DNA of 64,000 bases from NCBI RefSeq assembly GCF_040115645.1, contig NC_089541.1, positions 2,542,001 through 2,606,000 of the forward strand, in the 5' to 3' direction. Within the stretch, counting starts at the first letter, position 1, and each line of letters starts with the position of its first letter. Shown one piece after another: positions 23,004-35,402 of the stretch. The DNA is from Euwallacea fornicatus. Its lineage: Eukaryota > Arthropoda > Insecta > Coleoptera > Curculionidae. The notes beneath the pieces were generated by a model. It had not been told where the DNA came from, searched no databases, and saw only the letters and a program-made list of their open reading frames with translations. A program made the translations under genes and the position numbers.

Positions 23004-24147
23004 ACAGGGTTTTACCATAAAACGACAACATTTATCTCTGGATAAAATGAATCTAACGGTAGGCTTTCTTCAAGCTGGTTTGAGACAAATTGAAGTAGTT
23101 GAGCGTATGGGTGCTTCCCAAATTGTTATCAGCAGATTATGGCGGCGATTTAAAGAAAGTGGAACTGCGACCAAACAACAACCAGGACGTGGATGCATTA
23201 TAACTGCAGCTCAAGATCGATTTTTAGTTTTAACAGCTAGAACCCAACCTACCATTACGGCACCTGAATTGATTGCAAATTTACAACGAGCGCACCGCGT
23301 GACTTTAGACCGATATACTGTTAGATATCGTCTATATGAGGCCAATCTTCATAGTCGAAGACCACTGAGATGACCGCCTCTTTCCAGAGGTAATCACGCT
23401 GCAAGATTAGAGTGGTGCTAAGAATATCGAAATTGGAATGAAATCGATTGGTGTACACTTTTATTCACTGAAGGATCGAGATCCACTCAAATTCTCGTCG
23501 AATAAAAGTGCGAAGTCGGTTGGGAAATTTTGAACGTTTACAATATGTCCAGGAAGTGTGTTCGTATACAAGTAATACAATAAAAAAAATGGAATAATGA
23601 TAGATGGCAGAACCGACCTCGTTTCTCCAAAATGATTTCTAACAGCTCGAGAGTACATCGATGCCATCCTTGACCCAACAGTACTTATACCATTTGCTGA
23701 GGCTGCTGGCCAAAACATTCGCCTCATGCATGATAATGCTCATCTTCATGTCGCCGGGACTGTGACAGGTCGATTGACCAGCGAAGGAGTCGTCGCGTTG
23801 CCATGGCCAGCACAACCACCAGAACTGAATCCAATTGATTGTGTCTAGGACATGCTTCAAAGAAGAGGTTCGCCACATATGGCCAACATGCATGGTGGCT
23901 TTCAATTCCGGGAGCTACGGTCAGAAGGATGGGGAAGGGTGTTATAGGCGGAAATTAACAATATGGTTTTGACTATGGACAAGTGAATTAAAATTGGTGG
24001 AAGCCATGCCTCGTATTACAGTTTATCTTCTTTGGTTGCTGAGAATGTTTAGGTCAGTTATAAGGAGGGCGTCTGCAACTTATGAACAAATCAATATAAT
24101 TCAAAATCTGTCAACAAAAGCTTAGTTTTGTTGTATATTGAACACCC
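23004..24147 (+). mobile_element. Tc1-like transposon relic
   Basis: The weak inverted ends are CAGGGTTTTACCATAAAACG (23004) and the reverse complement of ATTGAACACCCTCT (about 24147). The transposase frame starts at about 23047 (MNLTVGFLQAGL) with the helix-turn-helix VVERMGASQIVISRLWRRF, the hook PGRGC and DRFLVLTARTQPTITAPEL. After a stop near 23373 it continues with LSRGNHAARLEW, then LMHDNAHLHVAGTV (second Asp kept) and WPAQPPELNPIDCV. About 100-150 bp around 23460-23640 are scrambled. It is inactive. Confidence 0.75.
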
Positions 24148-26164
24148 TCTAAGACTATAAATGCATAACTCTATTTTCTAATTAATTTCAGAAGAACTTC
24201 GATGTATTTATAAAAATACCCTTAGATTTTCCCGATGCATGTATTTTTTGTTTTGCGGACATATGTTTATTAAAGGAAAAAATTTTGAAATGATGTCCAC
24301 GCCACACCTTAAGCTATTCCGATATATTTTCGAGACATCCTGTATTGTGGAGAGGTTTTGGCCGCTGCTTCTCACAGTCCTGTATTGCGTTGAAAAATAA
24401 TCTCTGACACGCAAATATCTAAAAATCGATTGAGCGTCATCTCAAAGGCATTTCATTTACTTAAAATTCTCACGAGAAGAATTGAAATTCACTTTTCATG
24501 CGACAACCAGATCTAATACGCCTTTCGAGTGTTCCTAATGGGCATGCACGCTTCACTTATCCTTCCTTTAGTGAATACGAATTATGTTTCGTCATTGTGT
24601 ACAGCAATGACATATGGTATTATTCAACGTAGAATTATGAAGATTTAATGTCTCGATTTGCGCCACTTTGAAAATGTGAAGAATTGACATATTTATGTGT
24701 GTTTCGTCTATTACATCTCATGCAACAGACAAAGCTTGAGGTGGCCCAAATCTAGAACAAAACCCGTCCAACTTTTCGCCAGTATCGATCTTAATAATGG
24801 CGATAGTCTGCCATGTTGGTATCGTGCTAACTACGAAACTACATTAGTGGATAAATTCCCGATGGAAATACGTTTTCACGAATTTAATTAAGGCAAACGC
24901 TTCCTGTGCAATGAAATATCCGAGCTTTTGTTTAAAACGTTTACACATAATTTACTCTTGCAGTAGTGGAATTTCGCAAAATGCCTAAAGTGCAAGAGGG
25001 TGGCAAGTGGTATTATTCCGCGATACCCATAAATCACGGCATATTTGTACACCTGTAACGAGAAATTACTTGCAAGGCCCCGATTCATTCTGAAATATCT
25101 TTTATTGAATACGTGTCCGAGCAGGCAATAATGCCGGCTCGTAAATCACCCCCGGGGTGTTACCGGGTCTGACCGAATAAAAGCCCTTTTTATTAACGCT
25201 AAACTTTGAGAAAAATATCGTTCGTCTTCCCCCGCACATCCATCTCGTCTCATCCCACTCATCCTGTATTTACTTTGGGTGTGGACCATGAGAAAAATGG
25301 TTGCCATCACTTTCGTTTTGGTCGGTCCGTATATAACTGCACTTAAGCCGGTTTCTTGGAAGTCTGTTTAGGGCCTTTTTTAAAATTATTTGTGAAGTAG
25401 GCATTTGTGTAAGAAGCCCCTTTATATTGTCGTTCAGTGCTGCTCTGTTTAAAATTTAATAAAACTACGAATTTTTTTAATAAAAATATTAAATTCTAAT
25501 TGCTGTAATTAAAAATTTGCAAGTCACATTGCAGTAATGAGGATAATAAGGATACCAACATATTCCTGGTTGCATATCTGCGGCGTCATCCCTGATCGAT
25601 TACATTACCTTTTGCGCGGGCGCCATCTCTGGGAAGACCAATGAACTTTTTAACTGCAGTTTTAGCATTTTTATGTACTTTCATGATTCACCTTAAAAAC
25701 GATAGCTTTCGCGTATCATCTGTTCTAGTTAAATCCTTGGATACTCCCTAAATTGACTTGATGATGTTTTACAATGGGTAATTGCCACATTTATTAACTA
25801 GTTATAAAAACTGTACTAGTCTAATGGTTTGTGGATAAATAATATGAGTTTCTTTTTCATTACCGTTTATCAAATCCGTCCTCCTTGACTTACTCAGGGT
25901 TGTAAATACGTTTATCCCTTTGGGGAATTGATTTATTCATGTTTCATTAACTCTTTGAGGTCAGTTATAGACATCTTCGATTTTCAGTCGTTTTCCTTCG
26001 TTTACTTGGATTTTAAAGTAAATCAGTTTGTTCTTGTTCAAATGTTTCACCTCTTTTGTTTATTCTCCTTCGGGCTCTTTGGTCCTCTCTTTCCGTTTTC
26101 CTAATTCCGGACTTAAATAATAAAGCTGGAGATTTTTACATTTGAATAAATCTCAAAAAATAAA
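24148..26164. other. Gene-free stretch with a solo transposon end
   Basis: A mariner-type end (reverse complement TACAGGATGTCTCGAAAATA) lies at about 24330-24346, followed inward by a CACACCTTAAGC block, without a partner. The rest is AT-rich with a few more GC-balanced patches (25100-25340). No exon was recognised. Confidence 0.4.
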
Positions 26165-26640
26165 TATACAGGGTGCCCCATTAAAAGCCTCGAGATTCCC
26201 ATATCTAAACAGGTCGAAATAAATTTTATCACATATTTCTCTCTCTTTCTCTTTGTCTGCCTTCGTCTCTCTGAATATCTCAATATCTCAGAAAGAAATT
26301 CAGATTGCTGTGGGACTATGTGAACGAAAATTTTTGCTCTTGAAGATAGGAACCAAAAATTATAAAAATATACAACTGTCCCATTAAAAATACTCAAAAT
26401 TCACACGTGTCGACAGGGTGAAGTAAATTTTAGAACAAATTAATAACTTTCCTTTATAAATATGTCAATATCTCGAAAAACGGTTGAGTTCGTTGAAGGA
26501 CAATGTAAAGAAAAGTGCATTTTGAAAAACGGAAAGTTCTTTTTCAACAATATAGAGGACGTTTCATTTAAAATCTAGAATTAACACTTCTAAACATGAT
26601 TAAACAAATTTCAGGTCCTTTGGTTTATCTGATCATTTTA
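26165..26640. repeat. Diverged tandem repeat, unit about 210 bp, about 2.3 copies
   Basis: Units begin with CCCATTAAAAGCCTCGAGAT (26177), CCCATTAAAAATACTCAAAA (about 26380) and TTCATTTAAAATCTAGAATT (about 26564). Each is followed by a GTGAAATAAATTTTA-type stretch, and the first two also share AATATCTCAATATCTC / ATGTCAATATCTCG and a GTGAACGAAAATTTTTGCTC-like segment. The first unit begins next to TACAGGGTGCC, which looks like a transposon end. Confidence 0.6.
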
Positions 26641-28279
26641 GTACTTTGGGAAATATTCTATGTCGGTGCATAATTTAAGGTTCATAGACCGGAACTACCT
26701 TTCCATTTTGCGGTATATCGTACTTGCTCAAGGGAATAGGGGCCTGAAATCCTGCAATGCAGCCCTTTTACGTTTACATCCCTATGCATTCTGGGTGCTC
26801 TTTTATGGAGAATTTTAATCAGGCGTTTATCCCCGCGGAATTACCGCACGTTACGTCCAAAATCGTTGATTAAAACGTGCCATTAAATAAACAATGCGGA
26901 TCCGAACTGGCGAGGTATGTTTGAAATGCATCGGCCAATTTCAATTTTGCCAGCCTTTTTCATCAAATTACGCGTTTTCCATGAATTGATTGCATTGGAA
27001 CTGTTGCCGATATTAGTTGCAACATTTTTCCGCCTGCAAGCAATGGGCCGTATACACACACAATGGCTTTCATGCAATATAAAATTTTCCGGTTGCAGGA
27101 TAACATGACTGCACATAATAAACGTGACAAGCCCAAATATAATTAACAAGGCAACAATGAATATTCACAGTTTCGCAATAATAGTGAGAGATAAAAAAAG
27201 CACCTGCAACAGAGTGTTCTATAGCAGTTAACGACCTCAGATTGTTATATAATAATTTAAAATTAAAAAAAAAAAAAAAATTAAGCTTTCGAATTGGTAA
27301 TTTTCTCATTTGTTCGAGATTGGTGTGACCTTCACTTCCCCAAAGTTTAGGGTAAAAATCCCCCTTGACACCAGCCCGCGTTGACACTTACAAGAGTAAG
27401 TTTCACTTATATTTAAAGCTCAGGGCCGTATTTCCAGCATTAAATCAAGCTCTTCATTTCCCGAGGCACGTCCCAAACAACAAAGACTAGACGACCCAAA
27501 CAAGAAACGGCTTTACTTTACAACTAACAAGAACGGGACTTTTTACTCGCTGTTGCATCACCGGACTTTAAAACCGGACTTTCGATTTTGTTTTATATTA
27601 AAGTTCCCATGTGCGTTGTGATATATCGCCACTGAATATTGAGCCCTTAATTTAACACCGATCGATGGGCCTATTAGGCCGGAATCCAAACAGCCCTTTA
27701 TCTATAAACAAGGGCAACTATGGGCCGGCCCCGGTTGTTTAGTGTAGTCCCCGCGTGTAACATTCAGTGCCCTTTGGACCTATTTAGTATTCCGCAAATT
27801 ACAGGGGAAGGATGTGGGTAGGTACTTCTGATCTGTGATCAGTTTTATTCAAGCATTAAATCATTGGTTGTTCCACTGCCAGGGCTCAAGGGAATTTCGT
27901 AAGACTTCATTAAGGTTTAAATCGGATTGATGATGATTCTGTCCTAAATTTTATTTAACTATTATTAAGCCATGGGCTTAATAATTTTCTTGACAAATTG
28001 CTGAAGGGATATTTCTATAAATTGGTGATTGGATTATTGAGTATTAGGAGTAGATCGGAGCTGGCAAGGAGTGATATCACAATTAAGTGTCAAAATCCTT
28101 TTAACCTGATTAATAATGAACTTGTGGACCTTGTCTAGGACTACAGAATTATAAATATGCATTTTTTGCAAACTATAGTGTACGGCAAATAACTCAGAAC
28201 TTATTAGATTTATAAAAACAGCTTAAAGAGAAAAGTTGCAAAAGAATACCAGGAGTATAACGTAAATAAATTCTTAACT
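26641..28279. other. Gene-free stretch
   Basis: No transposon or exon was recognised. Parts (26690-27110 and 27440-27790) are less AT-rich and free of repeats, which would suit non-coding sequence under constraint, but I have no alignment to show it. Confidence 0.35.
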
Positions 28280-28280
28280 A

Positions 28281-28420
28281 CAGGGCGTTTCAAAATAATA
28301 TGTCATAAATTTAAGGGGTGATTCTACGAGTGATTTTGAGGAAAAAAGTTTATATGAACCTAGGTCCGTTTTCACTTTCTGTCTAAAGTACGGGGTGTTA
28401 AGATTTGCTATATTTTTTGT
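28281..28420. mobile_element. Solo terminal region of a mariner-like element
   Basis: The sequence starts CAGGGCGTTTCAAAATAATA followed by TGTCATAAATTTAAGGGGTG and GATTCTACGAGTGATTTTGA. This is the end of the same broad class as 19336. No transposase or matching right end was found. Confidence 0.5.
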
Positions 28421-29229
28421 TTTTTTTTAAATAAATTCGGACCTGCATTGAATATTTTTAGCAAACTTCCTAGGCGTAAGATAGGTGTAGAAACATATCT
28501 TTTAAGAGAAAAACGAATTTTTAAATGCAAGCAGTGGCGCCCCCAAGGCTATGACTCTGATTATTTTTTGTTAAAAATATGTTACGCCGCTGCTTTCTCA
28601 AAAAATAAAAATCGTTTTCTTAATTCTAGTTGTTGTTAAAAAAAATGGCCCTTGTATACATGGTGATTCAAATACACCGGACACACCAAAATTGCATTTT
28701 AGTTGGTATAATGATTTCTAAAGTTTGCCAATTACCGATTCATGTTCTCAACTCTTCTGGCTAAGTTTTTCATAACATTCTAATAATTTCTAAGATATTT
28801 GCTGGAAGCGAAAATCTGAAACTCCTTCCATAAGCTAGTTTTCAATTCTCATTTTTTAATTATTTGATGTCACTGATTGAATTTTGTATTACATGAATAA
28901 CCACTTGAGTGGTGCCAAAGTTGGTCCAAAGTGTTAATCAATATCAGTAAAAAGTTCAAAGAAGTTACATTAAAGACAATTTGGGTCAATGGAATTTATA
29001 TGAAAAGATGTTTAAAAATTCGGGATTTTCTCCTTATTGCTTCTTGAAATTTCCCAAAATAAGGTCAGTTTGCATTGCCACTGTTTAAAGTTTAAAGTTG
29101 CGGAAAAATGTTGAGAATTCTCACTCTTAAAATGGTCATAAATTGTTTAGGTTGCCACTATCCCTCTTCAAGAAAGGCATTTTTTCCTGAAGAATTCAGA
29201 ACACTTTTTTTAGAGATATTATAATGGCA

Positions 29230-30180
29230 AACATTAATCTGTTGAAAGTTTTACCAGGAGGGGACTTTTGGCGCACATAAAAAACTCGCCAATAAATCAG
29301 CATTATTAATAAATTTTGCAAAATCTCGTAATTTTCTTCATGAATTAGATATTTTCTTGAAGTTTGTATTATTTAGCTAAAACATTTCTGTACAGATATG
29401 TATTTTTACCCTTAACTTTGGCTTAAAAATCCATGTGGATAGCGGTACAGAAGGGAGAGACTTTGAGAACTTGCACATTTCTCCAAGTAAGAAAACTCTC
29501 ATGATCTCATCATGTTTTTCGTCAGAGATAAGTTATTTTCTCGGAGTTTACGAAGCTTGGTAGTTCAAATAATTCAATATATATGCGTTTTTACCTTAGA
29601 ATTTTGCCCAGAAACTTACTAGCGGAATGCTACTGAAGGGAGAGATTTCCAGAATCACTGCAATTCTCCAAATTAATAAACTTTCAAAATCTCATGGTTT
29701 CATTGGAAACCAATTTCCTTCTGGGGCATTGCAATGTTTTGTAGTGAAAACAACTATGGATAACTGTGTCTTTACTCTAAAGTTTGAACTAGAAGTTCGT
29801 GTGTACAATGTTACGGAAAGGAGATATTTCAAGAGTTAGTACAACTCCCGAGTTAATCTACTATTTAAAATTCTTGTAACTTTTATTAGAAATGAGGTAT
29901 TTTCTCGAACTTTGTATGTTAGGTAGTTAAAAGAGCCCTGCATAAATTTGTTTTCATCTTGAAATTTGATTTAAAACTCTGTGTCTAAAGTTACAAAAAG
30001 AAGAGACTTCTCGAATTGATGTAACTTTTCAGTTAATAAATTACAACATAATAAGAATGATGAGAAATGATACTATGCAGAGGTGGTTTTTTCTCTGAAA
30101 TTGTACTCAGAAACCAATGTATACAATGCCACTGCAGGGAGAAACTTCAAGAACCAGTAGAAACAATTCTCTAATTAAGG
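29230..30180. repeat. Decayed satellite-like array, unit about 182 bp
   Basis: Units can be lined up by GGGAGAGACTTTGAGAAC (29455), GGGAGAGATTTCCAGAATC (29638), AGGAGATATTTCAAGAGTT (29819), AGAAGAGACTTCTCGAATT (29999) and GGGAGAAACTTCAAGAACC (30137). Each is followed by CTCC/TTAATAAA-like sequence, a TATTTTCTC-GAGTTT segment and a GTTTTTACCTT segment. Steps are 183, 181, 180 and then 138 bp. An earlier, weaker unit starts near 29260. The array ends where a mariner relic begins. Confidence 0.7.
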
Positions 30181-31170
30181 TCTCAGCCGTTCATCGAAGT
30201 CTTCTATGCAATTATTCAGTGTGGCGCCTGTTATCAATTCAAATTCTGTTTGAAGTTTCCTTCAACAGAGTTTCAAGACATTCATCAACTAAATTTTGTG
30301 GTCTATTTTTGCAAACAAAATCTCTCAAGGAACAACCCAAAAAAAAAATCGATGAGCGCAAGATCTGGAGAACGTGGCGGCCAATCTATTGCGCCTCTTC
30401 TACCGATCCATCTTTTAGGGATAATCTCATCAAGATACTCTCTCGCGGCCATAGCATAATGTGGTGGTGTCCCATCTTGTTGTAACCAAATCTTACTGGC
30501 TATTTTTTCTCCATTTTCTCCAGGAAAATTGTGGCCATTGACGAAACTGTTTCGTTCAGCATTAAGTGGAAGCATGATGCGTTGTTTATGAAAAATGGGC
30601 CGATGAACTGGTGGCCGATTATACTAATTCGTACATTGAGTTTTTGCGGATGTCCTGTATGCAGAGTCTGCATCCAATAAAGATTGTATGTAAACTAATA
30701 GCGACAATTATGTCGACGAAGAGATCTATTTAAGTAAAATGTTGTTTCATCCGAAAATGAAATTCTAAAAAGGAATTTATTACCCGGAATGCCCTTTTCG
30801 TGCATCAATTCGCCAAATTCATGTTGCGATCAAAATCTTCAGGCGTCGACTCTTAAGGAAAAAAATAAAATTCATCGGCAAGTCTGCTGATAGACTGTAT
30901 GGGGTTTTTATCGATAGATAAAGGAATGTCTAGTGCTTTATTGTCACCAGTTGTTGTTTGAGGTCTTCCACGTTTTAGAGCAGCTTTCACACTTTCAGTT
31001 TGTTGAATTTTTTTTATTAATCCGACAAACTACATTTCCGCCAATAGGTCCCTCGGGATATTTCTTATTAAATATGAGACACGCTTCTTCATAAGTTCTT
31101 TTGCGATTTCCATGCCCCAAAAAGATTAAAATGTCAATTCCTTGTTCCTCAGATCAACGATGAATTTTTT
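30181..31170 (-). mobile_element. Mariner-like transposase relic
   Basis: On the minus strand a broken transposase reads from about 31130: GHGNRKRTYEEACLIFNKKY (first helix-turn-helix, written alone), SFSDETTFYLN (first catalytic Asp), then KIWLQQDGTPPHYAMAAREY (second Asp), PKRWIGRRGAIDWPPRSPDL, and ALIDFFFGLFLERFCLQK. The block WIGRRGAIDWPPRSPDL is diagnostic. Several frameshifts separate the pieces. Terminal repeats were not identified; the left side merges into a tandem array. Confidence 0.75.
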
Positions 31171-31677
31171 GTGATATTATTAGTGAGGTAGATGGTTAGA
31201 AACTGAATTCAGCTAATAATAAATTCCATAAAAACCAAAATATTTGGTATCTAAAAAAAAATGTTTACATTGAAGACAATTGGGAATTTTCACGTCTCAT
31301 TGTCATTTTTTCACTCTCTTTCAAAGTGAAATAAGAATGGACCGTCTATATAGGGAGCAAATATTAAAACTTGTGATCCTTTTAGAATATAGCTTTTCTT
31401 TAACGAACCTGTAGATCTCATTTTAGTCCTACGCATATTGTCGTGTCCCTTATTGAATTGCCTTTCATTTGATCACTACAGAAGGTACCTTTCCATTTCA
31501 AAATCAAAATGTAGGAGGGGTAGTTGGCTAAGGGTGAAAAATTTGAACATCGCAAAATAATGCATAATTTTTTTTTTTTTTTAATAAAATTATACGTTTT
31601 TAATTTTTTTTTAATATCTGGTTTATGAAAATTACAGAAACGTTGTAAACTTTTTAAAAGCGTTACATTAATCTATG

Positions 31678-32350
31678 CAGTAATGAACATATTCGAAAAA
31701 TATGGAATATATTAATTGATATTATAACTAACATGTTTTGGAGAAAATCCTCGGACACGTTGATGTAGTTTTCAAAAAAACAATTTTTTTTAGATGTTAG
31801 TCATATTGCTGGCGTCATCGCTGTGCGAGATATCGCGTCGTCGGCCATTTTCTTAGATGATCACCGCTGTTTTTTATTCAAAATATTAGAGAGCATATTT
31901 ATTTTTATGTATAAACAAGCAACTGTCCACAAAAAATTCTACATGATTTTCGCTTAACAAAAAAAATTGTATTGCAGTGAATATTTGTTTTTGTTTTCGT
32001 CTCCTCCTTTTCCCTCTGCCCCTTCCCGTAAATATTATTAATAACAAGATCGATTTGCGCATTTCAATGCTATTTTCTGAAAAAAAAAAACGTCTTACGT
32101 AACCCTCGTATTTTTTTACGGCTTACAGTTCAAAAAATATGCCCCTTAGTATTTTGAATAAAACAACGGGCGTTGTCATTAAAAAAAAAAAAAAGGCCGA
32201 TGACGTCATATGTCGGACAGTGATGACGTCAGCGATGTGGCTACTATTAAAAAATAACGTTTTTTGAAAACTGAGTCGACGTGCCCGAGGATTTTTTTCA
32301 AAAAATGTTAGTTTTAATATTAGTCAATGTATTCCGTGCCGAAAATACTG
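31678..32350. mobile_element. Long-inverted-repeat (hairpin) element with CAGTA ends
   Basis: Arms of about 240 bp (31678-31915 and 32108-32350) pair through ATCCTCGG-CACGT, GTTTTCAAAAAA, GTCATCGCTG/GTCATCACTG, TCGTCGGCC and TATTCAAAATA-TA-GGCATATTT. The right end CCGTGCCGAAAATACTG is followed by TA. The left end is blurred by a small insertion. No ORF. The ends differ from the CAGGGTG elements, so this is a separate family. Confidence 0.7.
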
Positions 32351-32359
32351 TATATTGTT

Positions 32360-34500
32360 TGTTGTGATCTGTAGCTGATGCACATTATCCAATAAAATAC
32401 TCGTGAAATCCCGAACTTGCCTCAATGCCTTTGCTTGAAACAGTCCCCATCAAATGTATAAATGTCAAACCCATTAAAACCCTGAATGTCACGATCTCTG
32501 GATGCAATTGTTGGCATAATTCTGGCTTCAAGTATAGGGTGTCCACACAGGGTGTCGTCGTTTTGTTGTGGATCGATAGACTGCCGCCCGGCCGCTTTGT
32601 CGAGGGTGCGGTTTCCAGCCCCTCAGGGTTCAAATGCCACAAATTGGACGGATTGTTCTACAATATTGCAGTTCAAAATGTTGAAGTTTCTTCATACTCA
32701 AACTTTTCCGTCAATCACTGAGAATGCAATTTGTCTTTGACCCATAATATATTGTGATAAAGCCATTATTACGTAGAGTTGCCGGCGTAAAAGCGTTGTT
32801 TTTTTAGACCTATCTTCGTTTTATAGGTTTCTCCAACTTGATTTTTATGGTAATGGTCAGGGGATAAAGATAATATTGACTTGCAAGGCACATTAATGAG
32901 GAAGTGTAACTACGTATTCATGGTTGCATATCTGGGGCGTAATTCAACTGTGGCGCCACATCAGAGACGAACAGCGAATCTGACAAGTCCAATATTGTCA
33001 TTCTTCAGCAGTAACACGAATTTTTACTCAAAAGCCATTAAACTTAGCTTCTGCGCTGCATATAATGTTCTAATTAAACGCTTAGATAGTTTCTTATTAA
33101 CTCTTAAATTACCTCAACTTCGTGATTTTTTCCTGAAACGAAAATTGTGTTATTTCCACGACATATCTCGTTAAGAGCACGTTCTCGGCTCTTCTTTGTT
33201 AAATCTATTTTCGAATTTTAGCCAGACAATTTTTCTCCATTTATCGGCACAATAATGCTTCGGCAGATGCTACTTACAGAAATCTAACTTTCTGTTCCCG
33301 TTTCCGGTTCTATTAAGGGCGCCTCAGCGTTGCTTTCCATTCTCTTTGCCTTTTTCGAGCCGAAATGAATTACACTTTCGACTTTTCAGATGATTTTTCA
33401 CCTTGTGAATATAGAAATGATCCATTTGGTGCCTGAAGTGGGACATATCCAAGAGAGAGAAGTTACTGAGAATTGAAAGAGACATTGCCAGATGTTTATC
33501 AGAAAAATGTGGAATATTTTCAATTTCCGCAATGAAACATATTCAATTATTCCACTTTTCTGACTTTGTATATCTCCCACCACATTGCGGTACATTTTTC
33601 AAATTTTTTTCATTAGCTCTTCCATTATTATGTTCAGTGACTTCAGGTTACTTATCCATTTCTAACTTTCCAACATCATTTCCATCTGTGACTGATCAAC
33701 TTCTATCTAGTTTATGAGCAGATTTATTTCTCTTTCCGTACTTTTTATTAGGAATTTTCTGTTCATTGCATTTCTTAAGTTTATCCCAGCAATCCTTCAA
33801 TTACACGTTTACCTGTTCTATGATCTTTGCATAAGTTTTTACCTTCCTTTTTAGGTGTGGCCACTAAAATTATCTCTATTTTATCGATTTTCCTCTTTAA
33901 TACTTTTTTTTGTCTACCTCTTTTTTTCTTTATCACACGTTTCAGTACATTCTTCCATTACATACTCAGGATATTCTGGATTGCACCCTGACCCTCCGCT
34001 TTCTTTTTCAGCAGGGGCAGTTCAAATTATCTCTTGTTTATTTAATTTTTTAACAATGTTTTCTTTTCTCTTTTGCTACCACCAATAACCATTCCACCTT
34101 TGTGAATTTCTTTAAGAAATATTTAATGATATATTGCGGTGTTTCACGATTTAGACCGAATTTGTCCGTTTTTTTTCAGGTGTAGTAATTTAATGCCTCT
34201 CTATCTCTCTTATTTTTCTTTATATTTTTGTTTTCTTTTCTAGAAACTGCTCCGTCTTCTCCATCACAATTGTCAAGTAGCAAGTTATCCATCCGGATTA
34301 TTAATTACTCTAAAATCGTCTAGAAGTATTGGATCAACCTTCTTTTCTATTTAAGACAACTTAATAGTCCTAGAATTCTTGGACTCTTGCTCATTTCAAA
34401 TAAGTGTAACTAGTTTTATCTGCAATGAGGATCCAATTTGCTCATTTTGGGTCAACTTTACTTTATAAGAAATTAGATATTTAAACTTTTAAATATTATT
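32360..34500. other. Gene-free stretch with one possible decayed reading frame
   Basis: Between 33400 and 34100 the plus strand is pyrimidine-rich. The minus strand there has a broken lysine- and cysteine-containing reading (GCNPEYPEYVMEECTETC near 34000-33940). I do not recognise it. No other feature is supported. Confidence 0.3.
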
Positions 34501-34529
34501 GTGAGTTTGAATATATAAATTTTTTGCTA

Positions 34530-35400
34530 CGCCTTTTTTCCATTGCAGTGTTTTGTAAGGATTTATGTTTGAACTTTAGAAGAATATGTAACCGAAACTA
34601 TTGCTCGTATGACAAAAATCCATTAGACTTCTTTGTGGAAAATTTCATTGGCTACCACTTTAGATTTTATGAGTTTTTTCGTAAATGTAGTGGTCTCGAG
34701 ATATTCACGAAAACCGAAATTTTAGTGTATAGGTTTTTATGCTTTCCCTGCACTTACCTTCAGCCCGAATCGCTTTTTGCACGAAATTCCTTATTCGAAC
34801 GGATCTAAAAACAAACTAAAATATTATCGTGATCCCTGCTCAAGAAAAATGTTTGACACAAGCTATATGTAGCCCTTTGGAAAAGTAAAAATGCACTAAA
34901 ACCATGTTTTAGTTCCCCACCTAGCAACCCCCTTTTCACTCCGCGATCCCATAAGACAGTAGGATTTAAAAATACATTGTTGAAACGCATTATTGTTTAA
35001 AAGCCTTAAGTGTCACGTGACGCATTTTTAGAACAATTTTTTTTTTGAGAGTGGTAATACGCATAAGAAAATGATTCTTTTTGGATCATTTTCATGAAGT
35101 GCCAGTCAACGTTTTAAGAGAGTTAAATAAATGATAAATTTTTGATTTAGTACATATTTTTTGCATAAAATTTCATTTTTCGTGAATATCTCAGAAACCA
35201 CTACATTTACGAGAAAAGTTATAAGAATTAAAGTTGTTGCCAATGAAATTTCTTACAAAAAGATCTAACAGATTTTCTTCATACGATCGACAGTTTCGGC
35301 TATATATTCATAATTTTTATTTATTGTATAATTTTCAAATTCGTATCGCTTTTAGGTCCTAGTAAACTTTTAATGATGGACGGGTTGGGTGAGCAACCCT
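34530..35400. mobile_element. Long-inverted-repeat element, about 180 bp arms
   Basis: Left arm 34560-34735 pairs with right arm 35160-35350. Paired blocks are ATTTCATTGGC, CGTAAATGTAGTGGT, GAGATATTCACGAAAA and GAAATTTTA. The right terminus AACCCTG at 35395-35401 is followed by TA; the left terminus is not resolved. The interior (34740-35150) has no convincing ORF. Confidence 0.65.
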
Positions 35401-35402
35401 GT

